A stretch of 64,000 nt of DNA. Origin: Desulfovibrio sp. JC022. Its GTDB lineage: Bacteria > Desulfobacterota > Desulfovibrionia > Desulfovibrionales > Desulfovibrionaceae. Numbering within the stretch: position 1 is the first letter of the stretch; every line of letters starts with the position of its first letter. Location of the stretch: contig NZ_VOPZ01000003.1 in assembly GCF_010470665.1 (NCBI RefSeq), forward strand, positions 248,001-312,000. Direction: 5' to 3'. The notes beneath the pieces are model-generated. The model saw only the letters and a list, made by a program, of their open reading frames with translations. It ran no database searches and was not told the DNA's origin. Shown here piece after piece: positions 34,455 through 44,810 of this stretch. A program made the translations under genes and the position numbers.

Positions 34455-36731
34455 ATGCATTCAGCCTTTCGCTTCTTCTTTTCAGCTATATGTGGAGCTG
34501 TTGTCTTGTGTCTGCTTTCCGTTGCTCAGAGATATTTAGTGGGCTGGCCTTTGCTTCCGCAGTCATTTGTAGTTCCATTTGTTTTTGGTTCAATTACTGG
34601 TGCTGTTTTTTATTTGTATACGTTGTTTGTACGAAGGCAGAGAAAGACAGAAGAGCTGCTGCATGCAAAAGAGGCCCAGCTGAAAATAGTATTGTCTGCC
34701 GCTCCTATAGGTATCGGGATGGTGGTTGATCGTGTATTTCATGAAGTGAATGATTTCTTTTGCGAAATGACAGGGTACTCCAGAACTGAATTGGTCGGTG
34801 GTTCGTCCCGGCTTGTGTATCCCAGCGATGAGGATTATAATTACGTAAGTGAATATAAATATTCCCAGATAAAAGAAAAAGGTGCAGGAACCGTTGAGAC
34901 CCGTCTTAAGCGGAAAGACGGGGAAATTATACATGTCATACTGAGCTCAAAGCCTTTGGATCGTGAAGATTGGTCCAAAGGCGTTTCTTTTACTGCACTG
35001 AATATTTCTAAAAGAAAAGATGCTGAAAATTCACTTTCCAGACGAATCGTATTTGAAAATCTAGTCAGTAATGTAGCATCTGACTTTCTTAACATATCTG
35101 TGGGCCGGATTGATGAAGGTCTTACAGAGGCTCTGAAGGTTATTTGTTGTTTCACCGGAGTGAGCCGGGCTTATATTTTTCTTATGCGTGGTAATTCTTC
35201 TGTCTGTGATAATACGCATGAGTGGTGTGCTGATAATATTAGGCCGCAAATTCATGAATTGCAGAACTTAGACTTGATGAAGTTGGCTCCCCTGCTCTGG
35301 GGAAATCTTTGCAAAAATGAACCGTATTATATCCCGGATGTATCTGCTTTGCCTGAAAATCTGCCTGATAAAGAAATTCTTCAGGCACAGGATATCTGGT
35401 CGGTTCTTATAGAGCCGATGTATTTGAATGATCAGCTTGTGGGTTTTATCGGTTTTGATTCAGTTTTTTCTCATCGAAAATGGTCGGAAGAGGATATAGG
35501 AATATTGTCTTTGTTCTGTAAAAACGTAGCATTGGTTTTGGAGCGCAAAAAAACAGAAGAGATGCTGATTGCAGCAAAGTTTGAAGCTGAAACTGCTAAT
35601 ACTGCAAAATCGGAATTTCTTGCTAATATGTCCCATGAAGTGCGAACTCCGCTTAACGGGATAATGGGCATGCTTCAACTTATGCATATGAGCGGATTGA
35701 GTCCTAAGCAGGAAGAGCAGTATGTCTTTGCAATGGAGTCCTGCAAGCGGCTTACCCGGCTGCTAAGTGATGTGCTTGATATTACGATGATTGAATCCGG
35801 GCATCTACAAATTGTTAATGCTGAGTTTGATATGTCTAATGTTTTGAGTTCCGTCCATGCTCTTTTTAAGCCTGTTGCTGTTCAGAAAAATATTGATCTG
35901 CGAGTTGATGTTTCGGGGAATGTACCGGAAAAATTGTTTGGTGACAGCAACAGGTTACATCAAATTTTTAATAATTTGATTGGCAACGCTCTGAAGTTTA
36001 CAGATTCCGGGACTATTAGAGTGGAAGTGTCTCCTTTGAAAAGCAGAGATTCTGGTAAGAATCAAATTTTGTTTTCAGTTTCTGATTCAGGAATTGGCAT
36101 AGAAGAGAGTAAGCTGGAGTCAATTTTTAATTCTTTTACCCAAGTAGATGCAAGTAGAACCCGTAATTATGAGGGGGCAGGTCTAGGACTTGCCATTGTA
36201 AAGAAGCTTACAGAGTTAATGGGCGGAAATCTTTCAATCCTCAGCGAAGTAAATGTTGGCACAACTGTTCACTTTTCTTTGGTATTTGAGGTTGTTGACG
36301 AGCCTTTAAGAGTTGATAAAAGCACTTGTGTGCCGGACAGCATTTTTATTAGGAAGTTTAAGGTTCTTGTTGCTGAAGACGAAAAGGTTAACCAGCTCAC
36401 GCTTAAGCATTTTCTGGAGCAATACGGTTGTAGTGTCTCAGTTGCAGGTGACGGGTGTGAACTGATGGATATGCTCCGTGCTGAGAAGACAGTGTTTGAT
36501 CTGATTTTTATGGATATTCAAATGCCGAGAATGGGCGGACTTGAAGCTACTTCTCTTATTCGCGCGGGAGAGGGCGGCGAGATAGTAAAGGATATTCCAA
36601 TTATCGCTTGCACTGCATATGCCATGTCGGGAGATAAAGATGAGTTTCTTTCCGCGGGGATGAATGACTATTTGTCCAAACCCACACAGATAGGGGATGT
36701 TGAACAGATTTTAATAAAGTATTCAGACTGA
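34455..36731 (+). CDS. Hybrid sensor histidine kinase/response regulator
   Basis: A 758-residue membrane kinase: two N-terminal membrane segments (about 5-24 and 38-57), PAS domain (about 68-190), GAF-like domain (about 205-365), HisKA with phospho-accepting His394 in MSHEVRTPLNG, HATPase (N box NLIGNALKF, G1 DSGIGI, G2 GAGLGLAIV) and a C-terminal receiver with Asp687 in FMDIQMP. No HPt domain is fused, so the phosphate must pass to a separate protein. AGGAGGA gives ATG 34455 rather than the ATG eleven codons earlier. Monocistronic; the signal and target are unknown. Confidence 0.93.
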   Translation: MHSAFRFFFSAICGAVVLCLLSVAQRYLVGWPLLPQSFVVPFVFGSITGAVFYLYTLFVRRQRKTEELLHAKEAQLKIVLSAAPIGIGMVVDRVFHEVNDFFCEMTGYSRTELVGGSSRLVYPSDEDYNYVSEYKYSQIKEKGAGTVETRLKRKDGEIIHVILSSKPLDREDWSKGVSFTALNISKRKDAENSLSRRIVFENLVSNVASDFLNISVGRIDEGLTEALKVICCFTGVSRAYIFLMRGNSSVCDNTHEWCADNIRPQIHELQNLDLMKLAPLLWGNLCKNEPYYIPDVSALPENLPDKEILQAQDIWSVLIEPMYLNDQLVGFIGFDSVFSHRKWSEEDIGILSLFCKNVALVLERKKTEEMLIAAKFEAETANTAKSEFLANMSHEVRTPLNGIMGMLQLMHMSGLSPKQEEQYVFAMESCKRLTRLLSDVLDITMIESGHLQIVNAEFDMSNVLSSVHALFKPVAVQKNIDLRVDVSGNVPEKLFGDSNRLHQIFNNLIGNALKFTDSGTIRVEVSPLKSRDSGKNQILFSVSDSGIGIEESKLESIFNSFTQVDASRTRNYEGAGLGLAIVKKLTELMGGNLSILSEVNVGTTVHFSLVFEVVDEPLRVDKSTCVPDSIFIRKFKVLVAEDEKVNQLTLKHFLEQYGCSVSVAGDGCELMDMLRAEKTVFDLIFMDIQMPRMGGLEATSLIRAGEGGEIVKDIPIIACTAYAMSGDKDEFLSAGMNDYLSKPTQIGDVEQILIKYSD

Positions 36732-36817
36732 ACTTGGCAGGGATCTTTTAATGGGGGTCTTTGAGAGGGCGAATAAAAAACTTTGAAAGGTCCGCAAGTT
36801 GGCGTACTCTATCCGCT

Positions 36818-37714
36818 ATGTCACATGCGGATTCAATTACCCTGCTCAATCTGGAATTCAACTCCTCCTGCAACCTGCGTTGCCAGTGGTGTTCCCTTGA
36901 TCATTCCAAGGAACGCAAGATTATGTCCCGCGAGGTACTTGAAAAAGTAATGCGGGAGCTGGGAGCTGGGGCGTTCAAAAATCTGCGTCGCATCGACCTG
37001 CATAATGGCGGGGAAACCCTGCTTCATCCTGATCTGCCGGGAATGCTTTCTGTCATCCGCCGTCATCGTCCTTCCATTCCTTCGTCAGTAATCATCGGCC
37101 TCCTGACCAACGGTATGTTGCTGACCCCGAAGGTTTCCGAACAAATCTGCCGCAGCCGTGCGGTTACCCAGGTCCGCTTCAGTATTGACGGTGGTTCGCC
37201 TGCCGCATTTGAGTCTATCCGCAAAGGAGCCAAATGGGATGTGGTCCGGCGCAATGTGCAGACCTTTATGGAGATCAACAGCCGGGCCAAAGAACCGGTT
37301 AAGACTGAGATAATTTGCATGATTCCGGCAGAAGGATTACCGGACGATAAGATGGACCCGGAATTTACAGCTCTTTTGCAACTAGCAGATAAGGTCAGTG
37401 TGCGTAACCCGCATAATTGGGACGGCAGTGTTGATCTTGGCGTTGACGACAGCGGCTATAAAGTTATTGCCGAAAAGCGCGTCGGTGAAGTTTGTTTCTT
37501 ATTGCAAAAAAATCTGGTCATTCTGCCCGAAGGCAAGGTTACGGTTTGCTGTAACGATCTCAACGAACGTGGGGTATTCGGTTCTGTTTTGGAAAACAGT
37601 CTCGAAGAACTTGCCGCCCATCCCACCCGGCTGGAAATGATCCGGGCTTTTAAGGAAGGGCGTAAGGATGAAATTGAGTTGTGTCGCGGGTGTACCGGGT
37701 TTTATGCGCCTTAA
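36818..37714 (+). CDS. Radical SAM protein with SPASM-like C-terminus
   Basis: A 298-residue radical SAM enzyme with the [4Fe-4S] motif CNLRCQWC (C-x3-C-x2-C) near residue 20 and a cysteine-rich C-terminal region (VTVCCND and IELCRGCTGF) typical of SPASM/twitch auxiliary clusters. ATG 36818 is chosen because the motif then sits where expected; the frame opens at TTG 36761 and neither start has a clear ribosome binding site. It is followed after 15 bases by a glycosyltransferase-like gene. Relatives modify peptides or act in cofactor and cell-surface synthesis; the substrate here is unknown. Confidence 0.82.
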   Translation: MSHADSITLLNLEFNSSCNLRCQWCSLDHSKERKIMSREVLEKVMRELGAGAFKNLRRIDLHNGGETLLHPDLPGMLSVIRRHRPSIPSSVIIGLLTNGMLLTPKVSEQICRSRAVTQVRFSIDGGSPAAFESIRKGAKWDVVRRNVQTFMEINSRAKEPVKTEIICMIPAEGLPDDKMDPEFTALLQLADKVSVRNPHNWDGSVDLGVDDSGYKVIAEKRVGEVCFLLQKNLVILPEGKVTVCCNDLNERGVFGSVLENSLEELAAHPTRLEMIRAFKEGRKDEIELCRGCTGFYAP

Positions 37715-37729
37715 ATCAGAGGGGAAATA

Positions 37730-38809
37730 GTGTTACCTGAATTTCCATATATTACGCGATTCGCTGCAATCTCCGGTGGCCACGGTGGGAACAGACGAAC
37801 AAGGCAGATGGCCTCTCTTTTTGCAGATATCGGAGTTGAGCTTGCCGACCTTTCTTCCTATGCGCATAGTCCGGCGACTGAATTAACTTCTGCATTGTTT
37901 TCTGCTGATCAGGATTTTGACTCTCTTTATGATTTTAACGGGCACATAGCTTCGCAACTCGGTTTGGATAAGGCTCTTTCTAAAGCTGTGGGGTTGGCTG
38001 ACATCAAGGGGGCAGTTGTAGATGATCCTGTCTTTTTCCCACTCACAGTAAAGGTTCTTGCGGAAAGGAAGATCCCGGTAGTTTCAGTCATACACAATAT
38101 TGAATCCTTTTTGCCTCGTTCTCTGCAAGTCAAAGCACAATGGGATTTGCTTCAAGAGGAAGTGGATGTTGTGGCAAACTCAGCTTTGTGTGTGACCATT
38201 GCCCGCGAAGATGCATGGTTGCTCCGGAATATGGGTGCGGAATGTTACAATTATCCTTACTTTCCATCTGAAGACAACGAAGCTCAATTGGCAAAAATCC
38301 GTATCGCCCGTCGCAAGTCAAAGAAAAAATTTTGCCTTTGTATGGGGACTGCTTACAATCCTCCTACATTATTTGGGATGGAAAAATTGGTTAATAACTG
38401 GTCAACAATTACAGGAGGAAATCTACCTCTTGTGCTGGCTGGTTACGGTGTGGATCGTTTTTTTGATCGGGAGAATGCACCCAAAGCAGTTAATGTTGTT
38501 GGGGGAGTCGATGACGTCAGGATGGAAGCCCTTTTGACTGAATGCAGTGTCTGTGTATTGCATCAGGATGTCGGTGCTGGGGCATTAACCAAAATACCCG
38601 AATTATTGCGTGCCGGAATCCCTGTCATTTCCAGCCAGCATGCTGCCAGAAGCTATGGAGGGCATGACGGGGTTTATGAGTATCAGGGTATGACGGAGAT
38701 CCCGCAATTATTGATGCAGGTAATGCAAAGAGATTGTGCTCCTCCATCATTGCTTAAAACGGACAGCAATCAGCTATTGAACCATGTGGCCGGGGTGTTT
38801 AAACTTTAG
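37730..38809 (+). CDS. Glycosyltransferase-like protein (GT-B)
   Basis: A 359-residue protein with GT-B features: an early GGHGGNRRTRQM loop, VVSVIHNIESF in the N-terminal domain, and a C-terminal donor domain with VLAGYGVDRFF, CSVCVLHQDVGAGALTKIPELLRAGIPVISS. The last segment matches the GT4 motif (glutamate in IPELLRAGIPV). GTG start with GAGGGG upstream. It is coupled to the radical SAM gene 15 bases before it, which is an unusual pairing. The acceptor is unknown. Confidence 0.7.
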   Translation: MLPEFPYITRFAAISGGHGGNRRTRQMASLFADIGVELADLSSYAHSPATELTSALFSADQDFDSLYDFNGHIASQLGLDKALSKAVGLADIKGAVVDDPVFFPLTVKVLAERKIPVVSVIHNIESFLPRSLQVKAQWDLLQEEVDVVANSALCVTIAREDAWLLRNMGAECYNYPYFPSEDNEAQLAKIRIARRKSKKKFCLCMGTAYNPPTLFGMEKLVNNWSTITGGNLPLVLAGYGVDRFFDRENAPKAVNVVGGVDDVRMEALLTECSVCVLHQDVGAGALTKIPELLRAGIPVISSQHAARSYGGHDGVYEYQGMTEIPQLLMQVMQRDCAPPSLLKTDSNQLLNHVAGVFKL

Positions 38810-38827
38810 CCAGTATTTTTATGCCCC

Positions 38828-39196
38828 CTAAATCCAAACATCATTTTCAGCAGTAAATTCCCCGCCATCTGCTTCTCCGGTATTGACCACACCGCGCGGC
38901 TCAATGAGCATGACCTTGCATTCTTCTGCCGTAACTGGCTTGTGCTCTACCCCTTTGGGGATTACGTACATTTCACCTGCTTTCAGGGTAACTTTTCCAT
39001 CCCGGAAGAGGATATCCAGCTCCCCTTCAATTACCATGAAGGTCTCGTCCGTGTCTTTGTGGTCGTGCCATACGAATTCCCCTTTGAGCTTAGCCAGCTT
39101 GAACTGGTAGTCATTCATTTCCGCAATGACGCGCGGAGACCAATGTTCTTGGAATTTCGAAAGTTTATCCTTGAAATTGATAGCCTGATACTTCAT
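38828..39196 (-). CDS. Cupin-domain protein
   Basis: A 122-residue single-cupin protein. The first cupin motif is [19 protein letters not shown] (two His, one Glu as metal ligands) and the second [16 protein letters not shown] seven bases before ATG 39194-39196 fixes the start; the frame extends eight codons further. Small cupins of this type act as mannose-6-phosphate isomerase-like or dioxygenase-like enzymes or as sensors. It stands alone, convergent with the glycosyltransferase gene and divergent from the cobalamin gene. Confidence 0.85.
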   Translation of the reverse strand: MKYQAINFKDKLSKFQEHWSPRVIAEMNDYQFKLAKLKGEFVWHDHKDTDETFMVIEGELDILFRDGKVTLKAGEMYVIPKGVEHKPVTAEECKVMLIEPRGVVNTGEADGGEFTAENDVWI

Positions 39197-39353
39197 TGTG
39201 TGCCCCCTGATTTCGGTCAAAATTTTGTGTTTTCCTGATGGTATACGGCTTTGGCTTGTTGCGCCAGAGTGAAATTAAAAGTCCTATTTGAACCCGGTCC
39301 GATTTCAAGTTATACATTGGATACAAATTTCCTTCATCCCACGGAGAGAGTGT

Positions 39354-42014
39354 ATGAAGTCTTTTAATGAGCAGTCCTTAAAAGAACAGCTTGCTGATAT
39401 AGAAACTGAAAAAAGGAAATATGCCCACGGCGGGAATCTTCGCCAGCTGGCTGACCGGGCCGGATGCCCTTCCTCTGATATTGTGGATTTTTCGGCCAAT
39501 ATAAACCCGTTGGGTCCTCCGGCGTGGTTGCAGCAGGAGGTGGTTAAAGCCCTTGCGGAAGTAGACCGCTACCCTGACCCGGAATGTTCGGAGCTTACTC
39601 TGGCGGCTTGTGAGAAATTTTCGGTCTGGCCTACAGAATGCGTGGCCGGGAACGGGGCTTCGGAACTGATATCAGCCATTGCGCGTGTGGGTGGATTCAA
39701 GCGGGCGGTGATTCCGGTTCCCTGTTATGTTGATTACGAGCGTTCCTGCAAACTTGCCGGACTTAAAACTGAACATATCCCTCTTGATCCGCAGCGTGGA
39801 TTCGCCCCGGATTTTGATACTCTTTCATCTTTTCTAGCCGCTGCTCCGGCACTGGTTTTTCTGGCCCAGCCCAATAACCCCACCGGGACTGCTTTTGATC
39901 CGGCGGAGTTGAAGGCATTGGCCCGCAAGCATCCCGATTCCCGGTTTGTGATTGATGAGTCCTTTGCCGACTTTGTGCCGGGGCTGGAGCGGCTGGCCGG
40001 ACAGCGTCCTCCCAACGTGATAACCGTTGTTTCCATGACTAAATTTTACGCTATCCCCGGTTTGCGGCTGGGGCTGGCTTTTGGCTCGCCTGAGATCATT
40101 ATGGAGATCAAGAATGTGCTGCCCTGCTGGTCGGTAAATATTTTGGCCCAGAAGGTGGGACTGCGCTGTCTGCGTGATGAGGAATACGAACGTAAAACCA
40201 TTGAAACCACTGTCCGGTTGCGTGAGGAACTGGTTCGGGGAATTCTGGAAGTCCCCGGTATCCGGGCCTTGCCTTCGCAGGCCAATTTCATGCTCTGTCA
40301 GGTGCAGCGGGTGGGCATGGATGCTTCCGGGCTGATCGAGCATCTTATCAAGAACAGGGTGGCGGTGCGCCATTGCGATAACTTTGACGGGCTTGATTCC
40401 ACCTATTTCCGCATTGCCGTGCGCACTGAAGAAGAGAACCGGGTGCTTCTTGATGGACTCCGTTCCTTTTCCGGTATGGAAGTTTCCGCTCCTGAAGTGA
40501 AAAAGACCCCGGCCCTGATGATTCAGGGCACCTGCTCCAATGCTGGAAAATCAATCCTTGCTGCGGCATTCTGCCGTATTTTATTGCAGGACGGTTTCAA
40601 GGTTGCTCCGTTCAAGGCCCAGAATATGTCGCTCAATTCTTTTGTGACTGATGACGGGCTGGAAATGGGCAGGGCGCAGGTTACTCAGGCTGCGGCCTGT
40701 AAGCTCTCCCCGGATGTGCGTATGAATCCGGTCCTGCTCAAGCCGGGCAGCGATATTGGATCGCAGGTGGTTGTTATGGGCAAGCCGGTGGGCAATATGA
40801 AGGTCCAAAAGTACGTGCAGTATAAACCCACGGCCTTTGAAGCGGTCAAGGATGCCTACGATTCTTTGAGTGCGGACGTGGATGTGATGGTCATTGAGGG
40901 GGCGGGCAGTCCTGCGGAGATCAATCTCAAGCAGCATGACATCGTAAACATGGCCATGGCCGATTATGCCGAAGCCAAGGTGCTTATTGCCGGGGATATT
41001 GACCGGGGCGGGGTTTTTGCCTCCCTTGCAGGGACCATGGATTTGCTGGAACCCAAAGAGCGTGAGCTTGTTTGCGGATTCCTGCTCAATAAATTTCGCG
41101 GGGACGCCTCGCTTTTGACCCCGGCCCTTGATTTCACCCTCAGCCATACCGGCAAGCCTGTGCTGGGCACCATTCCCTTTATCGGCAATCTTGATTTGCC
41201 GGATGAAGATTCTGTTTCTTTTAAGGAAGATTTGAGGAAATCCGGCTCAGAGGGTAAACGTAAAGATTCTGTGGACGTAGTCTGTATTGACCTGCCGCGC
41301 ATTTCAAATTTTACAGACCTTGATTCCCTAAAGGGCGAACCGGATGTGAATCTGCGGGTGGTCGACAGGCCCGAAGATCTCGGCTCGCCTGATGCCATTA
41401 TTCTGCCGGGTAGTAAGTCTACTTTGTCTGACCTCGCCCACTTGCGTGAAAACGGGCTGGCTGATGCTGTGAAGGGGCTTCGCGATAAAACAGTAATCGT
41501 TGGAATCTGTGGTGGGTTCCAGATGCTTGGGCAGTTTATCAGCGACCCGGATGAGATTGAATCCGGCGGTTCTGCCGAAGGGCTGGGACTTCTTCCAGTG
41601 CAGACCACCCTTGCCCCGGAGAAGACCCTGACCCGGACCAGAGGGATACATTCCCAGAGTAAGCAGGAAGTGGTGGGCTATGAAATTCATCATGGTAAGA
41701 CCGAGCCGCTGCTGCCCACTGTGCGGGCGGCCATTGTTCCGCAGGGCATTACCGGAGGCGTTCCGATATCCAAGGTACTTGGCTTTGGTTCCAAGTCCGG
41801 GCTGATTTGGGGAACTTATCTGCATGGTATTTTTGATGCTGACGAATTTCGGCGTTGGTTTGTGGATTCTTTGCGAGAGCGCAAGGGCTTGCCCAAACTG
41901 GGCCGGGTGCAGTCGGTTTTTAATATGGAAGAGAGTCTCGACCGCCTTGCTGCCGTGGTCCGTGAGAATGTGGATATGAATGCCGTGTATGCTGCTTTGG
42001 GGCTGAAAAAATAG
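39354..42014 (+). CDS. cobDQ: CobD-CobQ fusion: threonine-phosphate decarboxylase + cobyric acid synthase
   Basis: An 886-residue fusion of two B12-synthesis enzymes. Residues about 35-375 are a fold-type I PLP aminotransferase-like domain with [22 protein letters not shown] and the PLP lysine in [14 protein letters not shown], as in CobD, which makes (R)-1-amino-2-propanol phosphate. Residues about 385-886 are CobQ/CbiP: ATP loop GTCSNAGKS, then the glutamine amidotransferase domain with Cys in [10 protein letters not shown] and His in TYLHGIFD. This half amidates adenosylcobyrinic acid diamide to cobyric acid. Both products are joined by CbiB, which explains the fusion. GGAGAGA gives ATG 39354. 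No riboswitch is seen upstream. Confidence 0.94.
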   Translation: MKSFNEQSLKEQLADIETEKRKYAHGGNLRQLADRAGCPSSDIVDFSANINPLGPPAWLQQEVVKALAEVDRYPDPECSELTLAACEKFSVWPTECVAGNGASELISAIARVGGFKRAVIPVPCYVDYERSCKLAGLKTEHIPLDPQRGFAPDFDTLSSFLAAAPALVFLAQPNNPTGTAFDPAELKALARKHPDSRFVIDESFADFVPGLERLAGQRPPNVITVVSMTKFYAIPGLRLGLAFGSPEIIMEIKNVLPCWSVNILAQKVGLRCLRDEEYERKTIETTVRLREELVRGILEVPGIRALPSQANFMLCQVQRVGMDASGLIEHLIKNRVAVRHCDNFDGLDSTYFRIAVRTEEENRVLLDGLRSFSGMEVSAPEVKKTPALMIQGTCSNAGKSILAAAFCRILLQDGFKVAPFKAQNMSLNSFVTDDGLEMGRAQVTQAAACKLSPDVRMNPVLLKPGSDIGSQVVVMGKPVGNMKVQKYVQYKPTAFEAVKDAYDSLSADVDVMVIEGAGSPAEINLKQHDIVNMAMADYAEAKVLIAGDIDRGGVFASLAGTMDLLEPKERELVCGFLLNKFRGDASLLTPALDFTLSHTGKPVLGTIPFIGNLDLPDEDSVSFKEDLRKSGSEGKRKDSVDVVCIDLPRISNFTDLDSLKGEPDVNLRVVDRPEDLGSPDAIILPGSKSTLSDLAHLRENGLADAVKGLRDKTVIVGICGGFQMLGQFISDPDEIESGGSAEGLGLLPVQTTLAPEKTLTRTRGIHSQSKQEVVGYEIHHGKTEPLLPTVRAAIVPQGITGGVPISKVLGFGSKSGLIWGTYLHGIFDADEFRRWFVDSLRERKGLPKLGRVQSVFNMEESLDRLAAVVRENVDMNAVYAALGLKK

Positions 42015-42100
42015 AGATTTTAGGTGTAGATTGTTGTCGTTGTCTTCTGAAATGGTGTATAGTTTAGTAAATGGAAAGGTCTTTTTATTGAGGGGGCAAT

Positions 42101-42532
42101 ATGGGCAGGGTTGAATGGAATGACGGCTTGAATATCGGGATTAAGGAAATTGACGAGCAGCATAAGGGGTTGATCGACATAATTAACAATGTTCTGGAGG
42201 CTTTTAAAAGGGGAGAAAATGGTTCCGTCATTGACGACCTGTTGGGTAAGCTGAAGGAGTATACTGTTAGTCATTTCAATGCCGAAGAAAAATACATGGA
42301 AGAGATCGAATATCCACAACTTAGCGAGCACCGGCAGCTTCATGCGGGGCTTAAAAATAAGGTTAAGACATTTCAGGCTGCCCGGTTTCATCGTGAGGAG
42401 GTTTCCTCTGGAGAGATCAAAGGGCTTCTTTCCAATTGGCTGATAGAGCATATTCTGCGGGAAGATTATAAGATAGTTGAGTTTGTGAAACAGGGCGGTG
42501 CTAAAGATTGGTCCGAAAATATAAAAGAATGA
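42101..42532 (+). CDS. Bacteriohemerythrin
   Basis: A 143-residue single-domain hemerythrin with the full di-iron ligand set: His21, His58, Glu62, His77, His81, His117 and Asp122 (motifs EQHKGL, HFNAEEKYM, HRQLH, HILREDYKI). It binds oxygen reversibly, serving oxygen scavenging or sensing in anaerobes and microaerophiles. AGGGGG precedes the ATG. It is 86 bases after cobDQ and converges on the radical SAM fusion gene with only two bases between stops. Confidence 0.96.
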   Translation: MGRVEWNDGLNIGIKEIDEQHKGLIDIINNVLEAFKRGENGSVIDDLLGKLKEYTVSHFNAEEKYMEEIEYPQLSEHRQLHAGLKNKVKTFQAARFHREEVSSGEIKGLLSNWLIEHILREDYKIVEFVKQGGAKDWSENIKE

Positions 42533-42534
42533 TT

Positions 42535-44604
42535 TTACGGGCTGAATGATTTCAACACCCTGACTGTATTGTTGCGCATGGCCCGATCTTCTGATCCGTA
42601 TATTCCGATTATGATGTAGGCATCTTTCCCCTGTCTGCCGTAGCCGACAATGGTATCAAGTTTATCGCCATGGAGAGTCCCGTGATATTTTTTGAAATCT
42701 ATTTCAAAATTTGAATTCCGGGCCTTGAATTCCGGCAGCTTGATTCCGTTCTCGGCTGTTACGAACGGGATTTCTTTGGCCAGTTCCTTTTCCATAAAAA
42801 TCGTTATGTCCGGGATATTCATTTTTTGACCCAGATTGAAACGCAGCGCGGTTATGTCCGCGCGTTGCTGCGGATCAGTCACATTTATTTCCGGGCCGTC
42901 ATCGGTTTTGATCTGTGCGACATTCCAGTCCTGCGGGACTTTTAAATTCATGCCGTAGCTGATCGTTTTCAAAGTGGACGTAGCCTGTACGGCTCTAACT
43001 ACCGGGAGCCGTGTTTCCTGCAACGCAGCGGGCTGCACGGATTCCCGCATACTGCTTTGCTCATAATTTTGTGACGGTAAATATTCGTAAATATATCCAT
43101 ATGTTGCAGGGTGCCAGCTCAGTGCCGTTAAAGTGAAACAGAACCACATGGTTACTATTATCCAGTATAAGAACGGGTTGCTGTCTCTGGAAATTTCTTC
43201 CAGTAAATAGGTCTGTCTGTTTTTCAGGTCCATGGTCACCCAGAGCAGGAAAAGGATTCCCCAAAGCCATGGCATATCCATGATCAGGGCGGCACCGATA
43301 AGTATCAAAGCGAGCATGGATTTCCACTTGATGTTTCCACTGCCTGTGCTCATCTTTTGGCCTCTCTTGGGCTGCTTTTTCCTAGAAGTTCCATCAGTAG
43401 AGGAGATGCCACCACCTGAAAGAGGGGACTTTTTTTTTACCTGCTTCCAGAACCATATTGCCCCTTCATCAAGCTGTTCCGGCGTCATGTTTTTGGGGCG
43501 GAATACCGCTTGGCTGCAATCATATTTGGACCAGTCCTTGGCCAGCAGCCTGCCTTCAGCCTCCAAACGTTTGTACAGCGGAGTCCCGGCAAAGGGGCAA
43601 AGGATGACCGATTCCACTTCGTCAATGTCGATTTCATTTACGAAATCGAGACTTTCCTGAAAAATTTCCGGGGTATGGGAATCAAAGCCGAAGATCATGG
43701 AAGAGGTTATCTTGATTCCGAATTCATGGAATTTATCGATGGCAGCGCGCACTTCCTGCGGTGAAACAAATTTTTTGCCGGAACTGCTAAGTGCGTCTTT
43801 GGATGGAGTTTCAATGCCGATCAGCAGATATTCACAGCCGGATTCCGCTGCAAGGCGGAGCAATTCCTCATCCTGTGCCATTTTGACGGTCGATTCACCC
43901 ACCCATTTGATGTTCAACGGCTTTAACGCTTTGAACAATTCAATGGCATAGTCGCGGTCCGCTGTGAGGTTGTCGGAGTGCAGTTCAAACCATTTTGTCG
44001 GGGCAGCTTTGATCTCTTCCACAATATTTTCAATGGGGCGCAGTCTGTATTTGCTTTTGAAAAATGGGGGTACAACGCAGAATTCACAGCGATGCACGCA
44101 GCCGCGCGAAACCAGCACCGACCAGATTCCCTTGTAACGTGAGGCCGGAATTATGTCTGTAGGGTAGGGGCGCAGCTTGGCCATATCCACCGGACTGCTT
44201 CGTTCATATCTCTTTTGGAGTGATTCGGTTTTGTAATCTTTTAATAATTGAGTCCAAATTCCTTCCACTTCACCCATGAGCAGCGCGTCGGCATGCTGCT
44301 CAGCTTCGTCAGGCATGAAGCTGGGGTGTAGCCCACCGAGGACCACTGTTTTGCCTTTTGCGCGGTATTTATCCGCAAGTTTATAAGCATGAACGGCATC
44401 CGGGGTATGGAAACAGATAACGATGACGTCAGCGTCTGTGTTCATCTTCGGTTTCATGTCTTGCGTTTCATCGCACATTTCCACTTTGATCCCGCGTGGG
44501 GTGGAGGCGGCAAGGGAAAAAATATTCTGCGGCGGCGCGCCCATGTATTTTTTGTATTCCTTGAACAGGCCGGGGGCCGATGCTTTGATGAGGTAAACTT
44601 TCAC
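42535..44604 (-). CDS. B12-binding radical SAM protein fused to a membrane-anchored domain
   Basis: A 689-residue two-part protein. Residues about 1-392 are a B12-binding radical SAM enzyme: a Rossmann-like N-terminal domain (VVLGGLHPSFMPDEA) and the cluster motif CVHRCEFC (about 165-172) in a methyltransferase/cyclase-type barrel. A low-complexity linker (about 393-417) leads to two membrane segments (about 425-455 and 475-495) and a soluble domain of about 150 residues resembling the PsbP/DcrB fold. The junction contains an A9 run with a dnaX-type slippery site, and an in-frame ATG at 43353 has GAGAGG upstream. Two separate products are therefore possible. The reaction is unknown. Confidence 0.8.
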   Translation of the reverse strand: MKVYLIKASAPGLFKEYKKYMGAPPQNIFSLAASTPRGIKVEMCDETQDMKPKMNTDADVIVICFHTPDAVHAYKLADKYRAKGKTVVLGGLHPSFMPDEAEQHADALLMGEVEGIWTQLLKDYKTESLQKRYERSSPVDMAKLRPYPTDIIPASRYKGIWSVLVSRGCVHRCEFCVVPPFFKSKYRLRPIENIVEEIKAAPTKWFELHSDNLTADRDYAIELFKALKPLNIKWVGESTVKMAQDEELLRLAAESGCEYLLIGIETPSKDALSSSGKKFVSPQEVRAAIDKFHEFGIKITSSMIFGFDSHTPEIFQESLDFVNEIDIDEVESVILCPFAGTPLYKRLEAEGRLLAKDWSKYDCSQAVFRPKNMTPEQLDEGAIWFWKQVKKKSPLSGGGISSTDGTSRKKQPKRGQKMSTGSGNIKWKSMLALILIGAALIMDMPWLWGILFLLWVTMDLKNRQTYLLEEISRDSNPFLYWIIVTMWFCFTLTALSWHPATYGYIYEYLPSQNYEQSSMRESVQPAALQETRLPVVRAVQATSTLKTISYGMNLKVPQDWNVAQIKTDDGPEINVTDPQQRADITALRFNLGQKMNIPDITIFMEKELAKEIPFVTAENGIKLPEFKARNSNFEIDFKKYHGTLHGDKLDTIVGYGRQGKDAYIIIGIYGSEDRAMRNNTVRVLKSFSP
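43394..43440 (-). other. Possible -1 frameshift site (A AAA AAG) in radical SAM gene
   Basis: On the minus strand the codons GTA AAA AAA AAG cover nine A residues (43430-43438) and include A AAA AAG in the phase used by dnaX. A -1 shift would read eleven more codons and stop at TGA 43396-43394, giving a 403-residue radical SAM protein without the membrane part. No strong downstream hairpin was found. Confidence 0.4.
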
Positions 44605-44810
44605 TTTAATGATCCTTTGAATGATTTAAGCTGTCTGTTTCCATTAATAATATAAACGCAGTCTGAGGGAATGGCAAAAATAATCATAGGTGGAATTAAT
44701 CATGCTGAAAAAGGTCAGCTGTTTTTCCAGCCACTTGCTTTGAAGGTCTAAACCGGATATCAAAAAGTCGATTATTAATTTAAATACCAATTTTTACTGT
44801 TGGAAGTTCA

